A stretch of DNA of 16,710 nucleotides from Anaerohalosphaeraceae bacterium (GTDB taxonomy: Bacteria; Planctomycetota; Phycisphaerae; Sedimentisphaerales; Anaerohalosphaeraceae). The stretch spans positions 1 through 16,710 of the forward strand of contig DAOVIC010000014.1 in assembly GCA_030671565.1 (NCBI GenBank). The letters are read 5' to 3'. Below, one piece after another: positions 6,233 to 13,706 of this stretch; the first letter of the stretch is position 1, and the number at the start of each line of letters is the position of its first letter. Below the pieces are notes generated by a model. The model was not told the origin of the DNA. It saw nothing but the letters and a program-made list of their open reading frames with translations, and did no database searches. A program made the translations under genes and the position numbers.

Positions 6233-8908
6233 ATGTTTCGAAATATATCCAGAGGTTTCATTTGTTTGGCTGTTTTTGTTTTAGTTGCCGGCGCGGTTTG
6301 CTTTGGCGGTTATAAAGCGGTCAGGATCACTTATACTATCTCAGGTTCTACCGGCATCGAGGGTGTTGTGATGAAGGGTTTGCCGGGCGATCCTGTTTGC
6401 GATGCGGATGGATCATATAGCGTTACGGTCGACTACGGTTGGAAGGGCAGTGTTGTGCCGGTCAAGGAAGGTTTTGTGTTTGAACCCGGAGAACTAAGTT
6501 ACGCGAAAGTTGTTGGCAACCAGGTAGATCAGAATTACGAGGGAAGTTTGATCCGTCTTACAATTTCCGGTTCTGCAGGCGTGATCGGTGCTGCGATGAA
6601 AGGCCTGGGCGGGGAAGTGGTTTCAGATGAGAACGGCAAATATAGTGCGGTGGTGGATTACGGTTGGCAGGGCGCTATTACTCCTGTGAAGGAAGGTTAT
6701 GATTTTGTGCCGCAGTTTAATCAGTATGAGCGGATCACCTCAAATCAGGCAGATCAGGATTTTACGGCGAATCTTAAAACTTTCACGATCTCCGGTTCTA
6801 CCGGGCTTGAGGGTGTTGTGCTGAAGGGTTTTGGCGAAGATATAGTCAGTAACAGCAAGGGGCGTTATTCGGTGAGAGTCGATTACGGATGGAACGGTAC
6901 GGTGACGGCGGTTTTGGAAGGTTATACTTTTGACCCTGCCGGGCGGACTTACAGCAAGGTCGTCGGCGGTCATGTTCATCAGGACTATGCAGCGGATCGC
7001 ATAACTTTGACCGTCTCTGGTAATACAGGTCAGGGCGGCGTTTTGCTGAAGGGGCTCGGAGGTAATATCGTCAGCGATGAGAGGGGCGATTATTCGGCGA
7101 AGGTTGACTACGATTTCAGCGGGATTGTTACACCGGCGAAGGAAGGTTATGTTTTCAAACCTGCCAACATTGAGTATTCCAATCTTAAACGCGATAAGGT
7201 CAACGAGCATTATTCGGCGAAGCTGAAGACTTTTACGGTTTCCGGTTCCGCAGGTATAGGCGGTGTTGTGATGAAGGGTTTGCCGGGCGATCCGGTTACG
7301 AACGAGGACGGTACTTATGCTGCGCTGGTCAACTATGGTTGGGACGGTGTTGTTGTGCCTGTGAAAGAGGGTCATTCGTTCGAGCCGTCAGAGCGTATTT
7401 ATAAGAGCGTCAGCGTTAACCATGCCGATCAGAGTTATGCGGGTCAGCTGCTTAGTTTTATCGTTTCGGGTGTGGTTGCTAGGGACGCCTGGCCTGTTGG
7501 CAAAGTTTCGATTGAAGGTTTGCCGGGCGATCCGATAACGAATGAAGATGGTTATTACAGCGTCATTGTGGATTACGGCTGGGAGGGTACGGTTACCGCA
7601 AAGAAAAAAGGTTACACGTTTGAGCCTGAGATTGTGACTTATGATAAGGTTACGAAAGATATATCGCGTGATTATGAAGCGACGCTGCTTACGTTCGCTG
7701 TCTCTGGTGTGATAACGTTTGACGGGCAACCTCTAAGCGATGTTGTTGTCAATGCCGGCGAAGGTGGACCCAGCGGCAAGACCGACGAGAGCGGTAAGTA
7801 TGAAATATTTGTTGATTACGGTTTCAGAGGTAGTGTGAGGCCGGAAAAGGAAGGCTATACTTTTGAGCCTTCGAGTCGATTTACGAAGGTTACCGAGATG
7901 GCTAGTGAGAGGAAGTATAGGCGTGTAGTGGAAAATCAGGTCAACCAGGACTACGCGGCAACGATATTGACGTTTACTATCTGTGGTACGGTTGATATTG
8001 GCGACGAGCCTGTGGAGGGCGTTTTGATGAGTGCAAGCAATGGCGGCGGAACGTGTGTGACGGATGCCGCGGGAAAATATTTGCTTACGGTTGACTACGG
8101 TTGGAGCGGAGCTGTTACACCTTCTAAGGAAGGTTATATGTTCGATCCGCCTACTATCGAATATAACAATGTTACCTGTGATATCGATGAAGATCTGAAA
8201 GAGGCTGCTCGTGCGGCGGCGATCGCTGAGATCGATGAGCTTGCTAAATTGGTCGATCCTGGCCGAGCCGATGAGCTTGAAGTTGCGCTTGATATTCGTA
8301 TTGTTGTGATGGGCCGCGATGATCTGCTCGATCTGGGCTTTGAGTGGGGCGATCCCAAGATCAAAGATGGTACAGTTTCCGATTCGCAGGAACAGGTCGG
8401 GAAATTGCCGTTGGGAATAAAGATCGGTCGTTTACCTGACGGAGATCTTGCGGCGCAGCTGAGCACTGTCTTAGGTGATCTTGAGAAATCGGGAAAAGCC
8501 AGTATCGTATCGAATCCGGAACTGTTGACTTGCGAGGGTGAGGGCACGGAGATCAAAGTCACTACCGAGGAGTATTATTCTTTGGGGGACGGTAGTGCCG
8601 AGGTTGATGGTTCTGGTATGGAAAAGATCGAGTATCAGACAGTGTTGAATATTATACCGCATGTTTTGTCGAAGGGTATTCTGCTGACGCTTGATATTGA
8701 GGTTAGCGAGGTGGCGATATGGGGTGAAAATTCACAGGTTCTCGCACAGCGTGTTGTTAGTGATACGGTCCTGATCAAAGAGGGCGGGACGGTATCGGTG
8801 GCGGGTCTGAGTAATGACGAAGTTGGCGTCGACGGCACTGAAGATGACGGAGAAGAGGCCGTTATATTTGTCAGCGCCCATGTGGCAGGTGTTTATACCG
8901 AGCCGTAA
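6233..8908 (+). CDS. Exported protein: eight beta-type repeats plus secretin-like C-terminal domain
   Basis: This is an 891-residue protein. A signal peptide occupies about residues 1-27 (hydrophobic FICLAVFVLVAGAV). Eight tandem repeats begin at residues 33, 108, 183, 258, 333, 408, 487 and 580. The first five are exactly 75 residues, each with an SGS/SGV strand, a YxxxVDYGWxG motif and KEGYxFxP. This resembles carboxypeptidase-regulatory-like beta-sandwich repeats of surface proteins. A short helical linker (about 655-680) leads to residues 684-885. These align with the secretin family and with the neighbouring secretin at 15668: LGFEWG, KASIVSNPELLT, EYYSLGD (780-786), IIPHV (807-811), then VIFVSAHV. 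The usual N0/N1 domains are absent, replaced by the repeat array. It is probably an outer-membrane or periplasmic structural protein; a gated pore is not demonstrated. Confidence 0.85.
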   Translation: MFRNISRGFICLAVFVLVAGAVCFGGYKAVRITYTISGSTGIEGVVMKGLPGDPVCDADGSYSVTVDYGWKGSVVPVKEGFVFEPGELSYAKVVGNQVDQNYEGSLIRLTISGSAGVIGAAMKGLGGEVVSDENGKYSAVVDYGWQGAITPVKEGYDFVPQFNQYERITSNQADQDFTANLKTFTISGSTGLEGVVLKGFGEDIVSNSKGRYSVRVDYGWNGTVTAVLEGYTFDPAGRTYSKVVGGHVHQDYAADRITLTVSGNTGQGGVLLKGLGGNIVSDERGDYSAKVDYDFSGIVTPAKEGYVFKPANIEYSNLKRDKVNEHYSAKLKTFTVSGSAGIGGVVMKGLPGDPVTNEDGTYAALVNYGWDGVVVPVKEGHSFEPSERIYKSVSVNHADQSYAGQLLSFIVSGVVARDAWPVGKVSIEGLPGDPITNEDGYYSVIVDYGWEGTVTAKKKGYTFEPEIVTYDKVTKDISRDYEATLLTFAVSGVITFDGQPLSDVVVNAGEGGPSGKTDESGKYEIFVDYGFRGSVRPEKEGYTFEPSSRFTKVTEMASERKYRRVVENQVNQDYAATILTFTICGTVDIGDEPVEGVLMSASNGGGTCVTDAAGKYLLTVDYGWSGAVTPSKEGYMFDPPTIEYNNVTCDIDEDLKEAARAAAIAEIDELAKLVDPGRADELEVALDIRIVVMGRDDLLDLGFEWGDPKIKDGTVSDSQEQVGKLPLGIKIGRLPDGDLAAQLSTVLGDLEKSGKASIVSNPELLTCEGEGTEIKVTTEEYYSLGDGSAEVDGSGMEKIEYQTVLNIIPHVLSKGILLTLDIEVSEVAIWGENSQVLAQRVVSDTVLIKEGGTVSVAGLSNDEVGVDGTEDDGEEAVIFVSAHVAGVYTEP
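6329..8194 (+). repeat. Eight in-frame tandem repeats (about 225 bp each)
   Basis: These are DNA-level tandem duplications within the 6233 gene. Repeats 1-5 each span 225 bp; repeats 6 and 7 carry insertions (79 and 93 codons). A 32-bp block is identical between repeat 1 (6362-6393) and repeat 5 (7262-7293), exactly 900 bp apart, including GATGAAGGGTTTGCCGGGCG. Otherwise the copies are diverged, with conserved codons mainly at the VDYGW and KEGY motifs. Confidence 0.85.
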
Positions 8909-9107
8909 TAGATGCAGACGAACCTTAAGTCCTTCTCTGCAAAGGGTTTAGGCTGGGGGATGATGTTTTTGTAATTTTTTTCAGATTTTTTGGATTATTG
9001 GTCCGAAAAAACCTTCCTTTATTATAGAAAAATGACCCAAGTGCCGATAAATATCAGGTATGCGGTATGTTTTTTAAGCCTTTTTATCCTGTCCTGATAG
9101 GTATGCT

Positions 9108-12100
9108 ATGGCCCCATTTAAGATGAAACCCCAGACAGCGAAACTACTTGCAAAGGCATTGGCCAAAGCCAAGATCATAGATGGTAATGGCCAAAAGGCG
9201 GTTATTGACAAGACAAATGAGGAAGTTAGACGGGTTTTTGTAGATCAGGTATCGCAGTTGCGGGCTGAAAATGCAGAACGTGTCGGCAGGGTCAAATCGG
9301 ATGCGGAGGCAGCTAAGGCGAAGGTTTGGGCCGAGGCCGAGGTGATGGTTTCCAGGGTCAAGGGTGAATTTGAAACTCGCATGAGCAGGCTTAAGGCTGA
9401 GTGCGAAGAGTCTATCTGCATTGCTAAGGCCGAAGCCGATGAGGCGAATGTCCGGCTTAGGAAGGAATTTTCGGAGAAAGAAAAAAAGGATAAGCAAGCA
9501 GTTGCCGAGGTTCTTTCAGGCCTTGAAGATAAGATCGCAGATATTAGCCGCGAAACCGAGAGGGTAGTTGCGGAAGTTAATTTAGGCAGTGCCGCCAAAG
9601 AGGCCAGGTTGCAGGGTATGATATCGACCCTTGAAGCGGCGATGGAAGATCAATCGAAGTCTTACGAGGCCGAACTGTCGAGGGTTAAGATGGACTCCGA
9701 TGTGAGGGTGTCGGTTGTTAGGGCAGAATGCGAAGAGGCGGTATCCAAAGCTGCGGCCGCGACCGAGTCGTTGGCTGTTAAATCTGGTGCAACTGTTCAG
9801 GAAAAAATAGCGTCTGTTGAGGCAGCGGCGGCGGAGTCTTTGGCAAATGAAAAAGCCAAGGCGGACGCGGCCGTTTCGCTGCTGAAAGCTCAGATGCAAA
9901 ATCAATCACAAATGTATGAAGAGCAGGTCGCTAAGATCAGGGCGGAGTCTGAAAAGACGGTATCCGGGGTTAAGTTAGAGACAGCCGAGGCCAGGTTTAA
10001 GGTCAAGGCCGAGTTTGAAGAGATGCTCGCCAGCGGCAGGAGAGATGCGGATGCGGCAATGGCAAAGATCACTTCGGAATCTTCGGCGAAAGAAGCCAGA
10101 TTAAACGAAACTATATCGGTTCTTAGGGCGGAGATGAAGAAGCGATCAAAGTTTCATAAAGATGAGATATCGAAAATACGGTCCGAATGTAATGATGCAG
10201 TATCAGCGAATAAGGCAGAGTCTGACAAGACCGAATCCAGGGTTATATGTGAACTCAAAAGTGAGCTTGCTAAAGTTCGTGGGCAATCAGAAGAAGAAGT
10301 CGTACGTGTTAAAGTAGCAGCCGGTGAGATGCTCAGGGAAGAATCTGAGTCCAGGGTGGCGGCAGAGTCCAGGGTAAAAGAGGAACGTCAGGCAAGGGAG
10401 AAGGCCGAAGGCGAAGCGAAGATACATTTGGAAGAAAAGGACCGTGCTTTAGAGACGATTGCCAGAATCGAGGAAGAGCTTGAGGCTGAGACGAAAGCAA
10501 AATCGCAGGTCGAGGCGAGATTTAGCGAGCAGATTCAGGCTATATTGAAAGCCGAGGCCGAGAGGCGGTCGGAACTTGAGTCGAGTTTGCGGGGTAAGCT
10601 AGAGATCAGTACTAACAGGCTTGAGCGGGTAAAGACAGCTGCTAAAAGGGCGATGTTGAAGGTCAAATCTGCCGCGGTTGAGCGGGAAAAATCATATAAC
10701 GCGAATATCTCCAGGGCCGAAACCGAGCATGAGTGGGCGATCAAGAAGTTGAAGGATAAGTTTGAGTGTGAGATAGCTAAGGTGCGGCAAGCGGCGAAGG
10801 AGGCGGAGGCTAAGATCAAGACCGCTGAGCGAGATCTGTCAGCGGTTAAGGCGGAGTCATTACAGAAGATTTCTGCCGAGCAAAGGTCACGTCAGTGGGC
10901 CGAGAAGATAGCCGCCGCCGAGTCGAAGGCACGGGTTGAGGTTGACGAGAAGGCGAAGCAGGACTCTGACAAAAGAGTTAAGGCAGAGAAGGAGCTTAAA
11001 ACCGCCCTTGCAGAAAAGCAACGGGCATTTGACGAAGTGACATCCAGAAGCAAAGAATTATTGAAGGTTGAAACGCAAGCGAAGAAAAAGGCAGAGGCTG
11101 CTTTGGAGGCGACGGCAAAGAAACACGCGATCATCGAACTTAAACTTCAGGACAAGGTCGGTTCTCAGGCCAATCAGATATCGAGGATAGAGACGACTAC
11201 CGAGAGAGTTATCGAGCGGATAAAGTTGGCTGCTGGTGAAAAAGAAAAGACTTATGCGAATCGGAGCTCACAGGTTAAATCGGCATGTTCCGATGAGATC
11301 GCCAATATCAAGGCGACAGCCGATAAGAAAATAGCGAAAGAAAAGTTGCGTGCCGATAAGAGTGTCGCCGCGGCGGAAAAGGTTAAATTGTCAGCTCATG
11401 AATCCGTTGCTATGCTCAAGGCGGAATCTTCGGCGAAAGAAAAGGCTCATGGGCAAGCTGTAAAATCGATGGAGCGTGAATTTGAAAATAAGATCGCTCG
11501 TGTGATGGGCGAGGCGGATCAGAAAATAAAACAGGTTCGCGCCAATGCGGTTAAGATGGTAGGCAGGGTAAAGGCCGAATCCGAAGAGTCTGTTTCTAAT
11601 GCAGATACCATTTTTGGCGCGACGTTATCGAAGCTTGAGGCGGATACGGCAAAGTCTATGGAAAAAGAACGCCTGAAAGCGGCGTCGTCTTTGGCGGAGG
11701 TTAAGGCCAAAATGGGCGCGCGGTCCGGGGCCTACGAAAATATGATGGCGAAGGTCAAGGCGGAATCTGCCGTGGTGATATCGAAAGTTAAGGCCAATTG
11801 CAAGGCGATGGTTTCGGTTATCAAGTCTGAGGCGGCTAAGAAGTTGGCGGCGGAGTCAAATGCGAGGGTTTGTGCCGAGGCGGCAGTGATCGCGGAATCT
11901 GAGGCCAGGGGCAAAGCGGAAGCTAAGGCCAAAAGAGAAGCCGAGATGAGACTTAAAAGCCAGAAACAGGCGAAATTCCTTCTGGAGGAAAAAGAGCGGG
12001 CTTTGGTTGAGGCGGTAGGCCGGAACGAGGAACTTCTTGCGAATGAAAAGCAGACCAGGGCTCAGATTGAAAAAGAGCTAAAGGCAGCAGTAGAGGTGAG

Positions 12101-12842
12101 ATTGCAGACGGAAGTAGAGAAACGCAGGGAACTTGAATCCGATCTGGCGGCCAATATCGAGACGAAATCCAAAAGGATGGCAAGGGTCAAGTCGGCGATA
12201 GATGAAAAAGAAAAATCTTATCAAAAGTTCGTATCGGGATTGAAGGAAAAGGCGGGCAAGTCGATCGTGGGTATTAAGACAAAGTGTGCCGCCGAGATAT
12301 TGAAGGTAAAAAGAAATGCGTCGGGACTGGTTGCACGTGAAAAGGCCAGGGCGAATGAGTCCGATGCGATAGCAGCTAAAGCAGTGGCAGAAGCAGCGGC
12401 ATCGGATTCCAAAGTCAGGTCGGTCGATGGTATGGTCAGGGGTTTGGAAGACAGGGTGGCTTGTATCCGGAGTGAGGCGAATCGTACGATCGAAAAGATT
12501 CGCTTTGGGGTCAGAGAGAAGGAGGCCGGTCTTGAGGAAGTTATATCAAAACTTAACTCTGAAACTGAAGAACGGTCTAAGCTGCATGCGAAAGAGATCG
12601 CAGAGATCAAGGCGGAGATGGGGTTGAAGATGGTGCGGCTTCAGGTATCGAATAACAAGGCGATCGCTGAGGCACAAGTTGCGACAAAAGTGTCTTCAAA
12701 GCATGGCGGTAAAATTGTCGATGCAGGCAGTCAAAGTGCAGAGGCGATGACCGATAACGAAAGGTTTGCCAAGAAGATCAGAAGCTATACGAGGGTGGAC
12801 GAATTGTCGGGTAATGCGGCTACGACGACCAGCAGATTGTAA
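9108..12842 (+). CDS. Giant proline-free hendecad coiled-coil protein (1244 residues)
   Basis: There is no signal peptide or membrane helix, so it is probably cytoplasmic. Prolines occur only at residues 3 and 8; none was seen in the remaining 1236 residues. Long runs follow an 11-residue pattern of hydrophobic-Lys-Ala-Glu, as in LKAECEESICI and VKAEFEEMLAS. Runs occur at residues 51-127, 277-353, 357-433, 799-875 and 883-959, each register unbroken. Three similar longer modules, each with a LEEKxRAL-like or EKxRAxxE motif and ending in a [KR]EKSY or KEKTY motif, begin near 412, 582 and 916, showing internal duplication. The C-terminal about 40 residues are not coil-like (SYTRVDELSGNAATTTSRL). 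Arg AGG codons are frequent here, unlike rny. The start ATG has only a weak AGG 6 nt upstream. A cytoskeletal, spacer or appendage-core rod is plausible. No family was recognised. Confidence 0.85.
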   Translation: MAPFKMKPQTAKLLAKALAKAKIIDGNGQKAVIDKTNEEVRRVFVDQVSQLRAENAERVGRVKSDAEAAKAKVWAEAEVMVSRVKGEFETRMSRLKAECEESICIAKAEADEANVRLRKEFSEKEKKDKQAVAEVLSGLEDKIADISRETERVVAEVNLGSAAKEARLQGMISTLEAAMEDQSKSYEAELSRVKMDSDVRVSVVRAECEEAVSKAAAATESLAVKSGATVQEKIASVEAAAAESLANEKAKADAAVSLLKAQMQNQSQMYEEQVAKIRAESEKTVSGVKLETAEARFKVKAEFEEMLASGRRDADAAMAKITSESSAKEARLNETISVLRAEMKKRSKFHKDEISKIRSECNDAVSANKAESDKTESRVICELKSELAKVRGQSEEEVVRVKVAAGEMLREESESRVAAESRVKEERQAREKAEGEAKIHLEEKDRALETIARIEEELEAETKAKSQVEARFSEQIQAILKAEAERRSELESSLRGKLEISTNRLERVKTAAKRAMLKVKSAAVEREKSYNANISRAETEHEWAIKKLKDKFECEIAKVRQAAKEAEAKIKTAERDLSAVKAESLQKISAEQRSRQWAEKIAAAESKARVEVDEKAKQDSDKRVKAEKELKTALAEKQRAFDEVTSRSKELLKVETQAKKKAEAALEATAKKHAIIELKLQDKVGSQANQISRIETTTERVIERIKLAAGEKEKTYANRSSQVKSACSDEIANIKATADKKIAKEKLRADKSVAAAEKVKLSAHESVAMLKAESSAKEKAHGQAVKSMEREFENKIARVMGEADQKIKQVRANAVKMVGRVKAESEESVSNADTIFGATLSKLEADTAKSMEKERLKAASSLAEVKAKMGARSGAYENMMAKVKAESAVVISKVKANCKAMVSVIKSEAAKKLAAESNARVCAEAAVIAESEARGKAEAKAKREAEMRLKSQKQAKFLLEEKERALVEAVGRNEELLANEKQTRAQIEKELKAAVEVRLQTEVEKRRELESDLAANIETKSKRMARVKSAIDEKEKSYQKFVSGLKEKAGKSIVGIKTKCAAEILKVKRNASGLVAREKARANESDAIAAKAVAEAAASDSKVRSVDGMVRGLEDRVACIRSEANRTIEKIRFGVREKEAGLEEVISKLNSETEERSKLHAKEIAEIKAEMGLKMVRLQVSNNKAIAEAQVATKVSSKHGGKIVDAGSQSAEAMTDNERFAKKIRSYTRVDELSGNAATTTSRL
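9258..9488 (+). repeat. Seven tandem hendecad units (33-nt period)
   Basis: Codons 51-127 of the giant coiled-coil gene divide into seven 11-residue units starting at residues 51, 62, 73, 84, 95, 106 and 117. Position 1 is hydrophobic or Ala, position 2 mostly Lys or Arg, and position 4 Glu or Asp in every unit. The DNA copies are diverged, so the periodicity is clearer in protein than in nucleotide sequence. Confidence 0.75.
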
Positions 12843-13365
12843 TTGTTTGTGTTGCGGAAGTTTTTTTTGAGAGGTCGTTCGTAAAAGCGGTTTTGGCGGA
12901 CAGGATAACCATAGCACTTCTATTTATTGAGGCGGGTATGATCTCAGCGCTTTTTAGGAAGGTACAATCCTCATCGTTCCATATTATGGTGTAGTTTTCG
13001 GGGGTTTTTGTATTTGAGTTTGTAGTTTGCAATTCGTATTGTTCAAGTACAACCTCGATATCGAAGGTTGATTCGGAGTTATTTCCGTTTTCTGCGGTGA
13101 TCTCAGTTTCTGCGGTGATCTCAGCGTTTCCATTTGTGTAAAATCTGTTTGAGGTTTGACCGGCGTAGATAGTTAACATTTCTGTAAATATGTTCAGATC
13201 GGTCTCTATTGTATCCGAGTCCGGCATTTCTATTACTGTTGGGATGGTGCATGATATTTTGCATTTCGCGTTTGCTGGCGGCGGCGGGACCGCGGTCGCT
13301 AAATTGGCTATTGTCAATATAGCGCATACCACCGGTATCGTGATGTAATAAACAGCTTTGACCAT
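12820..13365 (-). CDS. Exported beta-rich protein, paralogue of the 13707 product
   Basis: This 181-residue protein has a signal peptide (about 1-25, ending ANLATA), then PPPPANAKCKISCTIPT and a Thr/Asn/Glu-rich, beta-type body ending SATQTITICWSS. Shared features with the divergent 193-residue product are the early CxIS.T strand, a central YTNGNAEIT or WTNCNLELS strand, and a final ATQTITxxW[ST]S strand. The arrangement recalls small secreted beta-sandwich subunits such as spore-coat-U-like proteins, but that family membership is tentative. Extra cysteines (CKISC, DEDC, TICW) could form disulfides. The gene overlaps the last 23 bp of the giant coiled-coil gene tail to tail. No Shine-Dalgarno precedes its ATG, and a promoter lies immediately upstream, so translation may be leaderless. 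Confidence 0.78.
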   Translation of the reverse strand: MVKAVYYITIPVVCAILTIANLATAVPPPPANAKCKISCTIPTVIEMPDSDTIETDLNIFTEMLTIYAGQTSNRFYTNGNAEITAETEITAENGNNSESTFDIEVVLEQYELQTTNSNTKTPENYTIIWNDEDCTFLKSAEIIPASINRSAMVILSAKTAFTNDLSKKTSATQTITICWSS

Positions 13366-13371
13366 AATTAA

Positions 13372-13399
13372 AATATACGAAACAGGGCTGAAAAGTCAA
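13372..13399 (-). promoter_or_regulatory. Sigma70-type promoter placing transcription start near the ATG
   Basis: On the minus strand TTGACT (13399-13394), a 16-nt spacer and TATATT (13377-13372) form a near-consensus promoter. The -10 element ends 6 nt before the start codon at 13365-13363, so the predicted first transcribed base is at or next to the A of ATG. This fits the absence of a ribosome binding site. Confidence 0.55.
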
Positions 13400-13544
13400 A
13401 TTTTTGGGGGTTCTGTTTTTTGTTATGGGACTTTCGGTAGTTACTAAGAAAAATTAAATAAATATTCACAGGATCGCCAGGTGACGGTTCGGTCCGAGTG
13501 TTTTCGTGACTAATGATTGTATTAAAGGGATTTTGGGGGCCGTG

Positions 13545-13561
13545 TGGTCCTATAATGACCA
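13545..13561 (+). promoter_or_regulatory. TATAAT inside an inverted repeat upstream of the 13707 cluster
   Basis: TGGTC-CTATAAT-GACCA is a perfect 5-bp-arm inverted repeat with a consensus -10 hexamer (13551-13556) in its centre. It lies in the 341-bp divergent region between the two paralogous exported-protein genes. No clear -35 hexamer is present. The 11-mer TGGTCCTATAA also occurs at 1579-1589. It could be an operator-controlled promoter. The remainder of 13366-13706 holds no convincing gene. Confidence 0.35.
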
Positions 13562-13644
13562 TGCGTTTTTTGGAATTTTGTTTAGAGGGCCAGCAGGGCG
13601 GATTTGCATTAAGTGTGTATTTTATAAAGCCGATAGTTCTGAAC

Positions 13645-13688
13645 AAGGAGCCACGTTATTGATAAGTGGTTCGCAAAGAAATCAGTGA
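13645..13688 (+). other. Orphan Shine-Dalgarno with possible 9-codon leader frame
   Basis: AAGGAG (13645-13650) is followed 8 nt later by TTG (13659), which opens nine codons ending at TGA 13686-13688, 18 nt before ATG 13707. CCAC (13651-13654) and GTGG (13666-13669) can pair across the start. This may be a leader peptide or only a misplaced binding site. There is no conservation evidence from a single window. Confidence 0.2.
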
Positions 13689-13706
13689 TTATGCGGGATT
13701 TATGTT

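Noticed and set aside
6740..7375. 211-codon minus-strand frame inside the beta-repeat gene
   Set aside because: Its internal repetitiveness mirrors the sense-strand repeats; no independent support.
8999..9027. Possible promoter TTGGTC / TATTAT before the giant coiled-coil gene
   Set aside because: Spacer is only 15 nt and the hexamers are weak.
6090..9069. ATGCGGTATG shared at 6090-6099 and 9060-9069, upstream of two large genes
   Set aside because: Only 10 bp, at different distances from the start codons (134 and 39 bp); could be chance.
9144..12610. Many Ser/Ala/Phe-rich minus-strand frames under the giant coiled-coil gene
   Set aside because: Expected antisense products of Glu/Lys/Ala-rich codons; the sense frame is continuous with regular periodicity.
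13368..13688. Two short frames (minus 13368-13646, plus 13506-13688) in the divergent intergenic region
   Set aside because: No domain or signal; they overlap each other and the promoter-like elements.
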